Positions 22,161 through 30,055 of a stretch of 48,509 nucleotides of DNA are shown here, in pieces. A program made the translations under genes and the position numbers. This DNA is from a virus. The notes beneath the pieces are model-generated. The model was given only the letters and a program-made list of their open reading frames with translations, searched no databases and was not told where the DNA came from. Numbering within the stretch: position 1 is the first letter of the stretch; the number at the start of each line of letters is the position of its first letter. The DNA lies in IMG/VR virus record IMGVR_UViG_3300031857_000318, positions 1 to 48,509 of that record, one strand, 5' to 3'.

Positions 22161-22901
22161 TTAACTGACGATTGGGATAATAATCCCTTCGACAAACTTT
22201 TGCATATCCTCGGTACTTATGGTGTCGAGGGTATCTTTTTTAGTATGACAGTTAAACAGCATCGAATAGTCAAGATAGGAACTTTCCCACATCACTTGGC
22301 TTGTGCCCTCTTCTAAAATAGGCAAGGGATTGATTACGACAGAGTCAATTCCGTTTCTCCTAAAGATCACCGAATCATTAAATGGCGTACTAACTATCGG
22401 GCAATCAAAGATCCCTCTAATGTGATCTAGTAACCTACCCGGATAATTTCCAACAAAGAAAGTAGAACCTCCACGACCCGTCAGCTCAAGGTTAAGCACC
22501 CAGTCAACCTCTCCAAAGTCTCCATCAAGTATCTGTTCAGACAGGTATTGTGCACCCAAGCCACCGACCTCCTCACCATCCAACAGAACGACGGTCACCT
22601 CAGGTTTAAGCAACTTGGTTGCGATCGCATTGATCACTGATGCTGAGTTGTCGTTTGCGTTATCTATATTTGGATTCACGATATCGTGATGAGCTGTGAT
22701 AATTTTACTTGAGCTTCCTCGCAAGACTATATTAAATCCAATAGTATTTTCGTCTACCTTAAACTCATGAAGTTCAGAATTAAGGCCAAGTTCAGAGGTC
22801 AGATCCATCAAGAATTTTACTCGAGGTGTTTGAGTTAATCCGTTTTTGTAGATTGAGCCAAAGTTACGAACCTTACAGAAATCATATATCTTATCGTACA
22901 T
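22161..22901 (-). CDS. M28-family zinc aminopeptidase-like protein
   Basis: A 246-residue protein of the peptidase M28/M20 fold. ITAHHDIVNPNID (68-80) supplies H71/H72 and D73, 'NANDNSASV' follows as in M28, LLDGEEVGG (106-114) has the catalytic E110 and metal ligand E111, NLELTGRG (137-144) gives E139, and NCHTKKDTLD (217-226) gives H219. It has no signal peptide and is shorter than secreted aminopeptidases. Members remove N-terminal residues from peptides; in a phage, host peptide turnover or processing is possible. The TATAAT-type box at 22908 lies 7 nt before its ATG. Confidence 0.85.
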   Translation of the reverse strand: MYDKIYDFCKVRNFGSIYKNGLTQTPRVKFLMDLTSELGLNSELHEFKVDENTIGFNIVLRGSSSKIITAHHDIVNPNIDNANDNSASVINAIATKLLKPEVTVVLLDGEEVGGLGAQYLSEQILDGDFGEVDWVLNLELTGRGGSTFFVGNYPGRLLDHIRGIFDCPIVSTPFNDSVIFRRNGIDSVVINPLPILEEGTSQVMWESSYLDYSMLFNCHTKKDTLDTISTEDMQKFVEGIIIPIVS

Positions 22902-22907
22902 GAATAT

Positions 22908-22916
22908 ATTATACTA
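22908..22916 (-). promoter_or_regulatory. TATAAT-type promoter box
   Basis: - strand TAGTATAAT, then ATATTC, then the ATG of the M28 gene at 22901: near-leaderless arrangement as at 1531 and 17568. Confidence 0.55.
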
Positions 22917-22941
22917 AGATAGAGGATTATAATAAAATGGA

Positions 22942-23166
22942 CTAGTCTAATTTTAAACCGCTTTCGCTTTTTAATTCATGAAGATGATCACGAACCTTTT
23001 CTAGAGCTTTATATACTTCTCCAGTAATTGAATCGTTATACTTTAATTCAGATCGTAAATGTTGATCTAGGTCCCACACTAACATTTTCCATTTCCATCC
23101 ATTGATGGCCGATTCCATATCTTCTCGGTCTTCAGTAGGATCGAATTCTAAGATTACTTTTGCCAT
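22942..23166 (-). CDS. Conserved small phage protein (unknown function)
   Basis: A 74-residue protein 'VILEFDPTEDREDMESAINGWKWKMLV', then 'WDLDQHLRSELKYN' and a C-terminal helix. The E-DREDxExAxxGWKWKxxxWDLDQxLR pattern is that of a small protein found in many unrelated phages, with no known role. A - strand GTATAAC box lies about 10 nt upstream of its ATG. Confidence 0.8.
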   Translation of the reverse strand: MAKVILEFDPTEDREDMESAINGWKWKMLVWDLDQHLRSELKYNDSITGEVYKALEKVRDHLHELKSESGLKLD

Positions 23167-23201
23167 ATTGTTTATGTTATACTCGACTGGGTTAAAAGGT
23201 T

Positions 23202-24722
23202 CTAGGTAAGAGACTCTCCGCTAGAAATAATTTGTTTTATCTGATCTTCGCTATCGACTGCCCTTGTCACTTGAGGATAAGCTGATCGACCTGTCCTAGC
23301 AAGGATGGCCTTAAGTCCTCTTCCCGGATCGTTCATGAGCCTGTCATTATTATCTAGAATTTTTCTTCTCTCCTCATCATTAAGATCAGGAATCAGGATG
23401 TTTATCATTCTTGCTGAGAAAGTAGAAAGAACTCCGAACTTCATGTAAAGATCGATTATTTTTTCTTTAGATAACTTTTTAGACAGCTGATCTCTTAGGA
23501 TTCCGATCACCACGTTTCTAATTTCTTCCTCAACATCTAGGTCTATTTTATATGTAGATTTAACTAGCGAAGCAAGTAGATCAAAAGGCTCGGAAGTATT
23601 GATGCCTAGTCCAGTAACGATCTGTTTGATGGTGGTTTCCATCGGAATGCTTGAGATGATTGATCTAGTCAGGTCATCAGAATATCCAAGAGATGAAAAG
23701 TGTTGACTAGGTTCTGAAGATTTTACGATGCTTGCATCGTTTTTATCATGAGAAGCATACACTCTTCCGTTTGAGTCTACCGTCGTTCCAGTGATGTGGT
23801 ATGGATGGGTGACAGGTAAGTTAAAATTAAAAATGTTATACTGTAGATAATTAGATTTTCCTCCATAACTTCCCCAAAGTCCTCGATTGATGCACCAGTT
23901 TGCTACCGAACAAAGCTCTTTCTGCGCGTTTTCAGTCCTAATGCTCATTACAAGATAACCTCCTCTACTGTATATGATACCCGCCTCAGGTTGTAAAGTT
24001 CGTAGAGCGTTTATCTTGCTTGTTAGGTCAGAATTAGAAACTCCTTCTGCCATTTCTTCAACCCAAACAAGGTATTTTTTGGCATCGCTAAATGCGTTCG
24101 ATTTCTTAAGTAATGATAATCGGTTGTTTGTCTTGTGCCCAGTATCAGGATCTTCAAAATCACCAGCATCTTCGTCTGCGTCATCAATCACCTTGGCAGC
24201 TTTATAAAGACGATCGATGTCTTCTGGTGGAAGCTGTTTTATGCTTCGACGTAGATCGCCATTGACCTTTTCAATGATCCATTTTTGTTTTCTACGTTGC
24301 TCAATGTTGTGAAACTGGTCCATTAGAGCCTCAAATGGATTTACTCCGTTTACTGTCTCCTGTTTTGAATACTCTTCGATAGTCATAGGTAGAGAGTTTA
24401 GGGAGCCGGAATTATCTTTTATTTTTTGATAAAGCTCCGAAAGATCGGTTAAGGTTGCTCCATGATCAAAATGAAATTTTACGAATGCATAAACATAACC
24501 GTCATTTCCTTTTAAAATCTCTCTGATTCTATCATATGATTTATTATTAACTGCTTTTTGTTCAACTTCTGGAGTAATCTCCTCGATCTTATGTTTTTCA
24601 GCATATCTTTTAATTAAAAAAGACTTAGCTGCTTTTACGTTTTCATTCAAGCTCGCTGATTTGGTATCCTTATTTGAACGAGTTGAGCCTGTCCATTGAG
24701 AAAAATTTAACATCGTACCCAT
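23202..24722 (-). CDS. Large leader-bearing late protein, unknown function
   Basis: A 506-residue protein whose start (MGTMLNFSQWTGSTRS) aligns with the leader of the protein at 46660 (MPGRVLNFNEF); an internal ATG at 24713 is possible. Regions: helical N-terminal half (40-210), then 'GGYLVMSIRTENAQKELCS' and 'ANWCINRGLWGSYGG' (about residues 257-292) with 'ITGTTVDSNGRVYASHDKND' (about 308-328), and a helical C-terminus. The A-N-W-C-I plus W-x-x-Y pattern may mark a known protein domain that I cannot name. A late box (24749-24757) is 26 nt upstream. Likely packaged in the head. Confidence 0.75.
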   Translation of the reverse strand: MGTMLNFSQWTGSTRSNKDTKSASLNENVKAAKSFLIKRYAEKHKIEEITPEVEQKAVNNKSYDRIREILKGNDGYVYAFVKFHFDHGATLTDLSELYQKIKDNSGSLNSLPMTIEEYSKQETVNGVNPFEALMDQFHNIEQRRKQKWIIEKVNGDLRRSIKQLPPEDIDRLYKAAKVIDDADEDAGDFEDPDTGHKTNNRLSLLKKSNAFSDAKKYLVWVEEMAEGVSNSDLTSKINALRTLQPEAGIIYSRGGYLVMSIRTENAQKELCSVANWCINRGLWGSYGGKSNYLQYNIFNFNLPVTHPYHITGTTVDSNGRVYASHDKNDASIVKSSEPSQHFSSLGYSDDLTRSIISSIPMETTIKQIVTGLGINTSEPFDLLASLVKSTYKIDLDVEEEIRNVVIGILRDQLSKKLSKEKIIDLYMKFGVLSTFSARMINILIPDLNDEERRKILDNNDRLMNDPGRGLKAILARTGRSAYPQVTRAVDSEDQIKQIISSGESLT

Positions 24723-24748
24723 AGTAACTAAAAAATATTTTATAGACT

Positions 24749-24757
24749 TATTTATCT
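24749..24757 (-). promoter_or_regulatory. Late box, - strand
   Basis: - strand GATAAATAA, 26 nt before the ATG at 24722. Confidence 0.55.
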
Positions 24758-24800
24758 TAATAGATATACTCTTTCTTTATCTAATTGATCTTGAGTTAGA

Positions 24801-24810
24801 GATAAATAAC
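24801..24810 (+). promoter_or_regulatory. Late box upstream of 24829
   Basis: GATAAATAAC, 18 nt before the ATG at 24829; divergent from the - strand late box at 24749. Confidence 0.6.
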
Positions 24811-24828
24811 TAAAATAAATCTATTTTT

Positions 24829-25101
24829 ATGTCTAGAAAGCACATCAAGACCATGAACGAAAGATTCGTGATGGACGATACTAAGACTAAACCGAAGACT
24901 GCTCCGCCCGTAACTGCACCTCCAGTAACTAGACCATTTCGACCAATTCCTACTAAAAGACCTAGCGAAAAAGAAAAGACCAAACCAATGGCCGAATATA
25001 AGGAAATGATTGACCTGTTCTTTGAAGAGCTAGAGAACATGAAGGACACACCAGAAGGAAAGAAAATGATTAAAAACTTACACAATAGGTATGCAAAATA
25101 A
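24829..25101 (+). CDS. Basic, proline-rich small late protein
   Basis: A 90-residue basic protein: N-terminal helix, a T/P/K-rich linker with 'APPVTAPPVTRPFRPIPTKR' (about residues 25-44), and a C-terminal helix ('MAEYKEMIDLFFEELENM'). It opens the operon with the leader protein at 25091 (11 nt overlap) and the papain-like protease. It lacks the leader. It could be a scaffold or DNA-associated head component; no family is recognised. Confidence 0.7.
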   Translation: MSRKHIKTMNERFVMDDTKTKPKTAPPVTAPPVTRPFRPIPTKRPSEKEKTKPMAEYKEMIDLFFEELENMKDTPEGKKMIKNLHNRYAK

Positions 25102-26590
25102 AGTATTCGATTTTAAATCTTTCTTAAACGAAGTATCGTTAGAAGGAAACTTAGGAATTCCAGGAGAAGGTGGAGATAAGGCTCCGTCCTGGTTAAAAAA
25201 GGTCGGTTCTGAAAAGACCTCAAGAATGGCAGAGTTCGAACGTGAGAATCGACAAGATATCATGCGATTCATGCAACTCGTTGGACAGTCTCAACAAATG
25301 CAAAGAGGTCATGAAGAAGAGCTATCTAAGCTAGCTGAAGATTCTTTTAGGACTCTTTTTAAAAGCCTATTAGACGACGTTGAATTGGATTTTAAACTAG
25401 GAAACGAGTCTAGAGAAGTCATTCAGGAAACTCCATCAGAGCAATCATGCATTGAGATGAAGATCGAAAATATCGAGGACGAAAAGATTCTTAGCGAAAT
25501 CCAAAGACGTAAGATACTAAGATCAATTCAACAGGGAAAGGGATTAACTTCAAAAGCCATCCTGAATCTTCCGATGTTTAAAAACGGAATCCGAGAGATC
25601 CTAGGTGATCGAGCACAGGAATACATTCAAATATTAAATAAAGTTTCAAGCATTGCACAGTTTAATGATTGGAGATTATCTGAAGAGATGATTAAACAGT
25701 TTTTAAGAGGAGGAACTGCTGGAGCGTGTAAGATCGAGTTTGAAGAAAAAGAGAATGTTAGTAAAAAAGAGTTTGAAGAACAGAATCAACAGTTAGCTGA
25801 TGAACTTTTAGATGAGATTGCAAAAGGCGGAGACCTTGAAGAGAGCGATGCTGCAAAGGATCTTATCGAAGGAACTGGTGCAAAGATCATTGCTCGAGGA
25901 GTGGACATGTCGGTCCTAATTCACGAAGCCATCAAGGGAATCTATATGTTGCCTTTACAGTTAAGCTTGGAGCACCTGTCTGAGGAAGAAGCAGAATTGG
26001 TGATTGCTAATACTGATACTCTACTTGATGAGGCTCAGGAGTTTAAGTATGGGCCAGAAATGCAAGTGTCTTTTTATAAAGCGATAACGTCAAACCCTGA
26101 AGTAAAAGAGAGACTAGACAGTTTTACAAGAACGCTAGATACCGACGATGCTTGGGACGAGATGGGAGCATTCGAAGAACAATTGTTCTGGATGGTATAT
26201 GGTTTACTTGCGACTGCACATCAAGATGATGCAAAAAGCATGTTAAAAATAGTATATTCAGTTTTAATTGAAGATCAGGAAGCCATTGAGTCTCTATTCT
26301 ATCCAATAGTTGAAGAAGCTCTTAATAACTTGGATGCAGAAGAAGAGTATCAGGCCTCACAAAAACAGGGATATTCTGCACCTGAACCGGAAGAATTTGA
26401 GGAATCACCATTGAAAGAACCCGAGATTGAGATGCCTGAAAAAGAAGACCTTACTCAAGATGAAATAAATGATCTGATCCTAGATGCCTATCGAACTGGC
26501 GGTAAGGAGGCGGCTGAGGCGGTTCGCAAGAAATATTTAGGAGAATCTGCTCTACTTCCTTATTACATTTGGATAAAACTTAATTCATAA
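25091..26590 (+). CDS. Large leader-bearing late protein, unknown function
   Basis: A 499-residue mainly helical protein with leader MQNKVFDFKSFLNEVS (L-N-E). Acidic, with long helices, an 'LIHEAIKGIYMLP' segment near residue 275 and a disordered E/P-rich region near residue 440 followed by a short C-terminal helix. It overlaps the proline-rich gene upstream by 11 nt, and its stop shares 1 nt with the ATG of the papain-like protease, so the three are made together. A virion or head internal protein by leader; no known family. Confidence 0.78.
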   Translation: MQNKVFDFKSFLNEVSLEGNLGIPGEGGDKAPSWLKKVGSEKTSRMAEFERENRQDIMRFMQLVGQSQQMQRGHEEELSKLAEDSFRTLFKSLLDDVELDFKLGNESREVIQETPSEQSCIEMKIENIEDEKILSEIQRRKILRSIQQGKGLTSKAILNLPMFKNGIREILGDRAQEYIQILNKVSSIAQFNDWRLSEEMIKQFLRGGTAGACKIEFEEKENVSKKEFEEQNQQLADELLDEIAKGGDLEESDAAKDLIEGTGAKIIARGVDMSVLIHEAIKGIYMLPLQLSLEHLSEEEAELVIANTDTLLDEAQEFKYGPEMQVSFYKAITSNPEVKERLDSFTRTLDTDDAWDEMGAFEEQLFWMVYGLLATAHQDDAKSMLKIVYSVLIEDQEAIESLFYPIVEEALNNLDAEEEYQASQKQGYSAPEPEEFEESPLKEPEIEMPEKEDLTQDEINDLILDAYRTGGKEAAEAVRKKYLGESALLPYYIWIKLNS

Positions 26591-27276
26591 TGACGGGATC
26601 AAGAACATTAAATCGAGTATACTCGCCTGATTCAAGAGATAAGAAGTATTTAATACGACAACACCTGCCCATCCAACAGACCGTGAGATACACACAACGA
26701 TACTGGGATGCAAACGGCTGGTGGGGAGATCAAGGAGACACACCATACTGTGTGGGTTATGCTTGGGCACATTGGATCGAAGACGGGCCCATTGGACATG
26801 CTGGAATAGCACCGATCGTTCCGCCCCAATTGATTTATAATGAGGCCCAAAAGGTTGACGAATGGGTTGGAGAAAACTATGAAGGTACATCAGTCAGAGG
26901 AGCGGCAAAATACTTAAAGGCAGCTAAAAAGATATCAAGCTACTATTGGGCATTCGATATCAGGACGATAGTAAACACTCTACTTACTACTGGTCCCCTA
27001 GTAGTAGGTACTAACTGGTACTCTAATATGATGACTCCAAATAGGCTAGGATTTATTCAGCCAGTTGGTCAGCTTGTGGGCGGTCATGCGTATGTTCTAA
27101 ATGGAGTAGACACTAAAGCAAATAAGATCAGGATCAAAAACTCTTGGGGTAAGTCTTGGGGTCAGGGCGGTCATGCATGGATCACAATTCCATACATGGA
27201 AAGACTGATCAAGTTACAGGGAGAAGCGTGCATCGCAGTCGAACTGACTGATGCTCAAATGAGAGTAAATTCCTAG
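26590..27276 (+). CDS. Papain-like (C1A) cysteine protease
   Basis: A 228-residue peptidase of the papain family. It has the oxyanion glutamine and catalytic cysteine in GDQGDTPYCVGYAWAHW (Q48, C54), the histidine in VGGHAYVLNGVD (H166) and the asparagine in IKNSWGKSWGQGGHAWI (N184), so all four active-site residues are present. It lacks signal peptide and pro-domain. It is cotranscribed with two late proteins, one bearing a leader. Papain-fold enzymes are uncommon in phages; cleavage of virion precursors or of a host protein is inference. Confidence 0.9.
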   Translation: MTGSRTLNRVYSPDSRDKKYLIRQHLPIQQTVRYTQRYWDANGWWGDQGDTPYCVGYAWAHWIEDGPIGHAGIAPIVPPQLIYNEAQKVDEWVGENYEGTSVRGAAKYLKAAKKISSYYWAFDIRTIVNTLLTTGPLVVGTNWYSNMMTPNRLGFIQPVGQLVGGHAYVLNGVDTKANKIRIKNSWGKSWGQGGHAWITIPYMERLIKLQGEACIAVELTDAQMRVNS

Positions 27277-27554
27277 CTTTTTTCTAAATCTGTAAACGGG
27301 GAACCGAAACATCCTCCAGATTTTATTTTTCCAAACTCTACTAGTTTTGATTTCATGAAATCAAGGTGGCTACACACAATATTTCCCATCTCTTTTTCAT
27401 GGTAGATGATGAGCTCAACAAGGAGAGCGTAAGTATATCGAGTTTCCCAGTTAAGCATCACCTTAATTATCTTACGCGCTTCACGTCGACACTCTTTCTT
27501 GATCCACTCGTCAATTATCTCGTTAAAATCGTATTCAACGATTCCTATTTTCAT
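27273..27554 (-). CDS. Hypothetical protein
   Basis: From the ATG at 27554 it encodes 93 residues (MKIGIVEYDFNEIIDEW...); the longer in-frame start at 27575 overlaps the upstream gene by 20 nt. The chosen start leaves 1 nt after the upstream stop (TAAGATG). The protein is helical, basic in the middle, ending in C/G/S-rich residues. Its 3' end overlaps the stop of the convergent papain-like gene by 4 nt. Function unknown. Confidence 0.65.
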   Translation of the reverse strand: MKIGIVEYDFNEIIDEWIKKECRREARKIIKVMLNWETRYTYALLVELIIYHEKEMGNIVCSHLDFMKSKLVEFGKIKSGGCFGSPFTDLEKS

Positions 27555-27555
27555 C

Positions 27556-27825
27556 TTAAGGGAGCGGGTCGCCATTATTAATCCTATTTAAAAACTTACT
27601 TAACTCTTCCAGATCTTTTTCTTGAAATATAAACTCGTCCCATTCACCAAACCTCGAAGAGTAACCGAACGCGTATTTTATTCCAGCAACAAGCCTTTTC
27701 CAGAAACTATTTCGTTGATTTAGGTGAATGTATACATATAATGCATCGTCATCCGCATCGTGCATGAATTTTACCTGATGCTCTAATGAGTGACAGTTAC
27801 AAACAAATATTTTGGTTTCTTCCAT
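27556..27825 (-). CDS. Conserved small phage protein (unknown function)
   Basis: An 89-residue protein: 'FVCNCHSLEHQVKFMHDADD' at residues 7-26, 'LYVYIHLNQRNSFWKRLVAGIKYAFGY' and 'FGEWDEFIFQEKDLEELSKFL'. The C-x-C-x-S-x-E-H-Q opening and 'W-x-R-x-x-x-G-x-K-Y-x-F-G-Y' centre match a small protein seen in many phages, role unknown. The C-x-C..H pattern may bind metal. First gene of a two-gene - strand unit. Confidence 0.8.
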   Translation of the reverse strand: MEETKIFVCNCHSLEHQVKFMHDADDDALYVYIHLNQRNSFWKRLVAGIKYAFGYSSRFGEWDEFIFQEKDLEELSKFLNRINNGDPLP

Positions 27826-28052
27826 TTATATCGTATTCTTTATTCTTAGCTAGAATACTAAAAGAAAATCTTATGGAAAATTAAGTGATAAAATAATAGT
27901 ATATTCAGTCCTTTGACCTAAGCGTCTGCATCAGTTAAAGAATCAATCGAAAACTTTCCATAAAAATGGAGTTAAATATAATTAGAGCCTGACACTCTAG
28001 TCGGCGTCGAGTTAATAACTTTTGAGTGGTATAAAGCCACAAAGACGTCTGC

Positions 28053-28065
28053 TTATAAAAATAAC
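28053..28065 (+). promoter_or_regulatory. Possible late box upstream of 28076
   Basis: TTATAAAAATAAC, 10 nt before ATG 28076; a weaker match than the other boxes. The ~195 nt between the divergent gene at 27825 and 28021 hold no gene I can support. Confidence 0.35.
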
Positions 28066-28075
28066 AGGTAAACTT

Positions 28076-28828
28076 ATGTACAATCAAACAATCTCGGGCT
28101 CAATGAGTCCAACTGCTAATATTGCAGTAAACAGAAATCGCCTAAAGTCATACGGCGAAAAAATCTATTTAAAGGACAAGACTCACTATGAGATCGAGCT
28201 CTTTAATCCAAAAACAACCAAGGTTCTAGCTAAAATCTATTTAGACGGTCAGCCGATCTCCTCTTCAGGAATCATCCTGAATCCTGGACAGAGAGTCTTT
28301 CTAGAAAGATGGTTAGACGAACCTCGAAAGTTCCTATTCGAGACCTACGAAGTAGAGGATTCAACTGAAGCAAAAGGAGCAATCAGAGAAAACGGAAAAG
28401 TCAAAGTAGAGTTCTATGATCAGTTCATTCCACCTACTGGTGGTCTTACTGTTTGGGGATCTAACTGGACTTATGAAAAAATGAGTCATCCGGTCTATGG
28501 AGGAAGCACTGAAAATACTATGTATTTTACAAGTAATGTATCATCGGATATTATCGGACAAAACAGTTCAATCGTTCCGACTTCTCTGTTTAGTTCAAAT
28601 TCTATTGAAACTGGTAGATCTGAAAAAGGAGAAGAATCTAAACAAGAGTTTGAATACTCAAACGATTCTTTTAACTCATGGACCTGCAATACTGTTCACA
28701 TGCAAATCATACCGGAATCTCAAAAACCAGTAGAAGTAAAAGAGATTAGAAACTATTGCACCAATTGTGGAACTCGTCACAAAAAATCGAGTTGGAAGTT
28801 CTGCCCTAACTGCGGAACGCGAATATAA
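28076..28828 (+). CDS. Zinc-ribbon protein
   Basis: Read from the ATG at 28076, 250 residues; an upstream in-frame TTG (28022) would add 18 residues with basic character. The N-terminal ~110 residues are a beta-rich domain (KTHYEIELFNPKTTKVLAK...), the middle is S/N/E-rich and likely flexible, and the C-terminus is a zinc ribbon with YCTNCGTR and FCPNCGTR (two C-x-x-C pairs). The ribbon may mediate protein or nucleic-acid contacts. It is followed by a strong terminator at 28849. Confidence 0.72.
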   Translation: MYNQTISGSMSPTANIAVNRNRLKSYGEKIYLKDKTHYEIELFNPKTTKVLAKIYLDGQPISSSGIILNPGQRVFLERWLDEPRKFLFETYEVEDSTEAKGAIRENGKVKVEFYDQFIPPTGGLTVWGSNWTYEKMSHPVYGGSTENTMYFTSNVSSDIIGQNSSIVPTSLFSSNSIETGRSEKGEESKQEFEYSNDSFNSWTCNTVHMQIIPESQKPVEVKEIRNYCTNCGTRHKKSSWKFCPNCGTRI

Positions 28829-28848
28829 AATTTAAGTCAGGCTCTATT

Positions 28849-28877
28849 AAAGGATCTCTAATGAGATCCTTTTTTGT
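28849..28877 (+). terminator. Rho-independent terminator
   Basis: Stem AAAGGATCTC / GAGATCCTTT with a 4-nt loop (TAAT) followed by a T-run, 20 nt after the stop of the zinc-ribbon gene. Confidence 0.85.
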
Positions 28878-28883
28878 TTTAAG

Positions 28884-28896
28884 AGATAAATAATAA
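28884..28896 (+). promoter_or_regulatory. Late box upstream of 28909
   Basis: GATAAATAATAAA directly after the terminator and 12 nt before the ATG at 28909; gives an isolated one-gene transcript. Confidence 0.6.
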
Positions 28897-28908
28897 AAAA
28901 CTATTAAT

Positions 28909-29238
28909 ATGTCAACATTTAATACTATCCATCTTTTTGGCTTTGGTGATTCACAAATCATTGGAAAAGATAATAAAGGCACAGTAAAGTCAGATACCTT
29001 AACTAACCTTACTGCATTCGTAGATCACATTAAAACATTTAAACCCGAAGACGTCACACTTACCGATTATCACGTAATTCATATCTTTAATGGAGCTGAC
29101 GTTAGATATCTAGGTAAAGGATCTGAGAATAATCAGGAAAAGACACATTTTAGTGTTAGTTTTTCTGATGTTGACTCGACTCTTTTAAATAACTTAGTCG
29201 ACGAGCTAGTAGCAGCAGTAGCGGTGCCTGCTGAATAA
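28909..29238 (+). CDS. Small late protein bracketed by terminators
   Basis: A 109-residue protein (MSTFNTIHLFGFGDSQIIG...) with mixed strands and helices, S/T/D/V-rich, ending in 'VAAVAVPAE'. It has its own late box and is followed by a near copy of the upstream terminator, as expected of an independently and strongly expressed structural gene. Its size fits a head decoration or tail protein, but sequence features do not identify it. Confidence 0.7.
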   Translation: MSTFNTIHLFGFGDSQIIGKDNKGTVKSDTLTNLTAFVDHIKTFKPEDVTLTDYHVIHIFNGADVRYLGKGSENNQEKTHFSVSFSDVDSTLLNNLVDELVAAVAVPAE

Positions 29239-29300
29239 TCTTCTTTGCATAGACACTATTGATTTATTTCGATTGACTCACGTTAAAGTCAAGCATCATT

Positions 29301-29328
29301 AAAGGATCTCTTATGGGATCCTTTTTAT
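29301..29328 (+). terminator. Rho-independent terminator
   Basis: Stem AAAGGATCTC / GGGATCCTTT followed by TTATTTTA. It has the same stem sequence as the terminator at 28849, differing at two positions. Confidence 0.8.
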
Positions 29329-29338
29329 TTTACTCATT

Positions 29339-29349
29339 GATAAATAAAG
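29339..29349 (+). promoter_or_regulatory. Late box of the cyclase-patatin operon
   Basis: GATAAATAAAG immediately downstream of the terminator and only 3 nt before the ATG at 29353; the three genes 29353-31341 have no other promoter candidate. Confidence 0.55.
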
Positions 29350-29352
29350 TAT

Positions 29353-30054
29353 ATGAAACATTTACTATCGTATCCTATTTGGGAAAGTGTCGACTCTTTA
29401 AAAAAGCTTCAAGAAAAAGAACAAGCTATTCTTTTTACTGATGTTAAATCGAGCTCTAAGCTATGGAAGCTACATGAAGCCGGAATGTTTGAAGCATTGG
29501 AAGAGCACGGAAAAAGAATCAAAAAGATCTTAGCTAAGCATGACGGCATGATTGTAAAAACAATCGGCGATAGTTACATGGTAAGCTTCGAAGGATCTAA
29601 CTCCTTACTTAGAGCGGTTGCAGCTGGGCTTGACATACAGATGGATCTTAGGGAAAAACCTATCAAGATAAAAGAAAAATCAATGACGATTCGTTTGGGA
29701 ATCTGTTGGGGTCCGCTCTATAAAAAACAGACTGATGTCCAAGGAAAAAAGCTTTGGGACTACTTTGGAAACACGGTCAATACTGCATCTAGAATGGAGT
29801 CAACTGTGTCTGAGCCAGGTTATGTGACCTTTAGCTTTACTGAAAACCTACCAAAGTCAGAAGAAAAAAAGATCGAGGACTTGGTGACATCTAAAAAGAT
29901 GAAGCTTGAGATCATCGATTATCAGCAGAGATGTTGGGAAGGCAAGAGAAAACGAAGCGGTCGACTCTTATCTGAACTTCAACTGCATTCGTGTGAACCT
30001 CTTAGGTCCCTTAAAGGAGTAGCAAAAACAACTGCATATAAAATAAAAGTATAA
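29353..30054 (+). CDS. Class III nucleotide cyclase with capsid-targeting-like leader
   Basis: A 233-residue protein. Residues 1-16 (MKHLLSYPIWESVDSL) form a leader; residues 25-~215 are a class III cyclase catalytic domain. FTDVKSSSKLW holds metal-binding D30, VKTIGDSY holds K69 and D73, IRLGICWGPL (113-122) is the usual strand, and DYFGNTVNTASRME has D136, N143 and R147. K69 and D136 are the base-selecting pair typical of adenylate cyclases; D30, D73, N143 and R147 complete the active site, so it should be catalytic, as a homodimer. The product may be cAMP; a pyrimidine cyclic nucleotide, as in Pycsar cyclases, cannot be excluded. It is followed 1 nt later by a patatin phospholipase. Confidence 0.9.
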   Translation: MKHLLSYPIWESVDSLKKLQEKEQAILFTDVKSSSKLWKLHEAGMFEALEEHGKRIKKILAKHDGMIVKTIGDSYMVSFEGSNSLLRAVAAGLDIQMDLREKPIKIKEKSMTIRLGICWGPLYKKQTDVQGKKLWDYFGNTVNTASRMESTVSEPGYVTFSFTENLPKSEEKKIEDLVTSKKMKLEIIDYQQRCWEGKRKRSGRLLSELQLHSCEPLRSLKGVAKTTAYKIKV

Positions 30055-30055
30055 C

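Noticed and set aside
24810-25085. A 91-codon hydrophobic frame opposite the proline-rich gene at 24829
   Set aside because: The hydrophobic residues arise from the complement of Lys/Pro/Thr-rich codons; the + strand gene has a late box with correct spacing.
27826-28021. Search for a tRNA or riboswitch in the intergenic stretch
   Set aside because: Short hairpins exist (TCCAT/ATGGA) but no cloverleaf, T-arm GGTTCGA or known riboswitch core was found; only a possible divergent promoter region remains.
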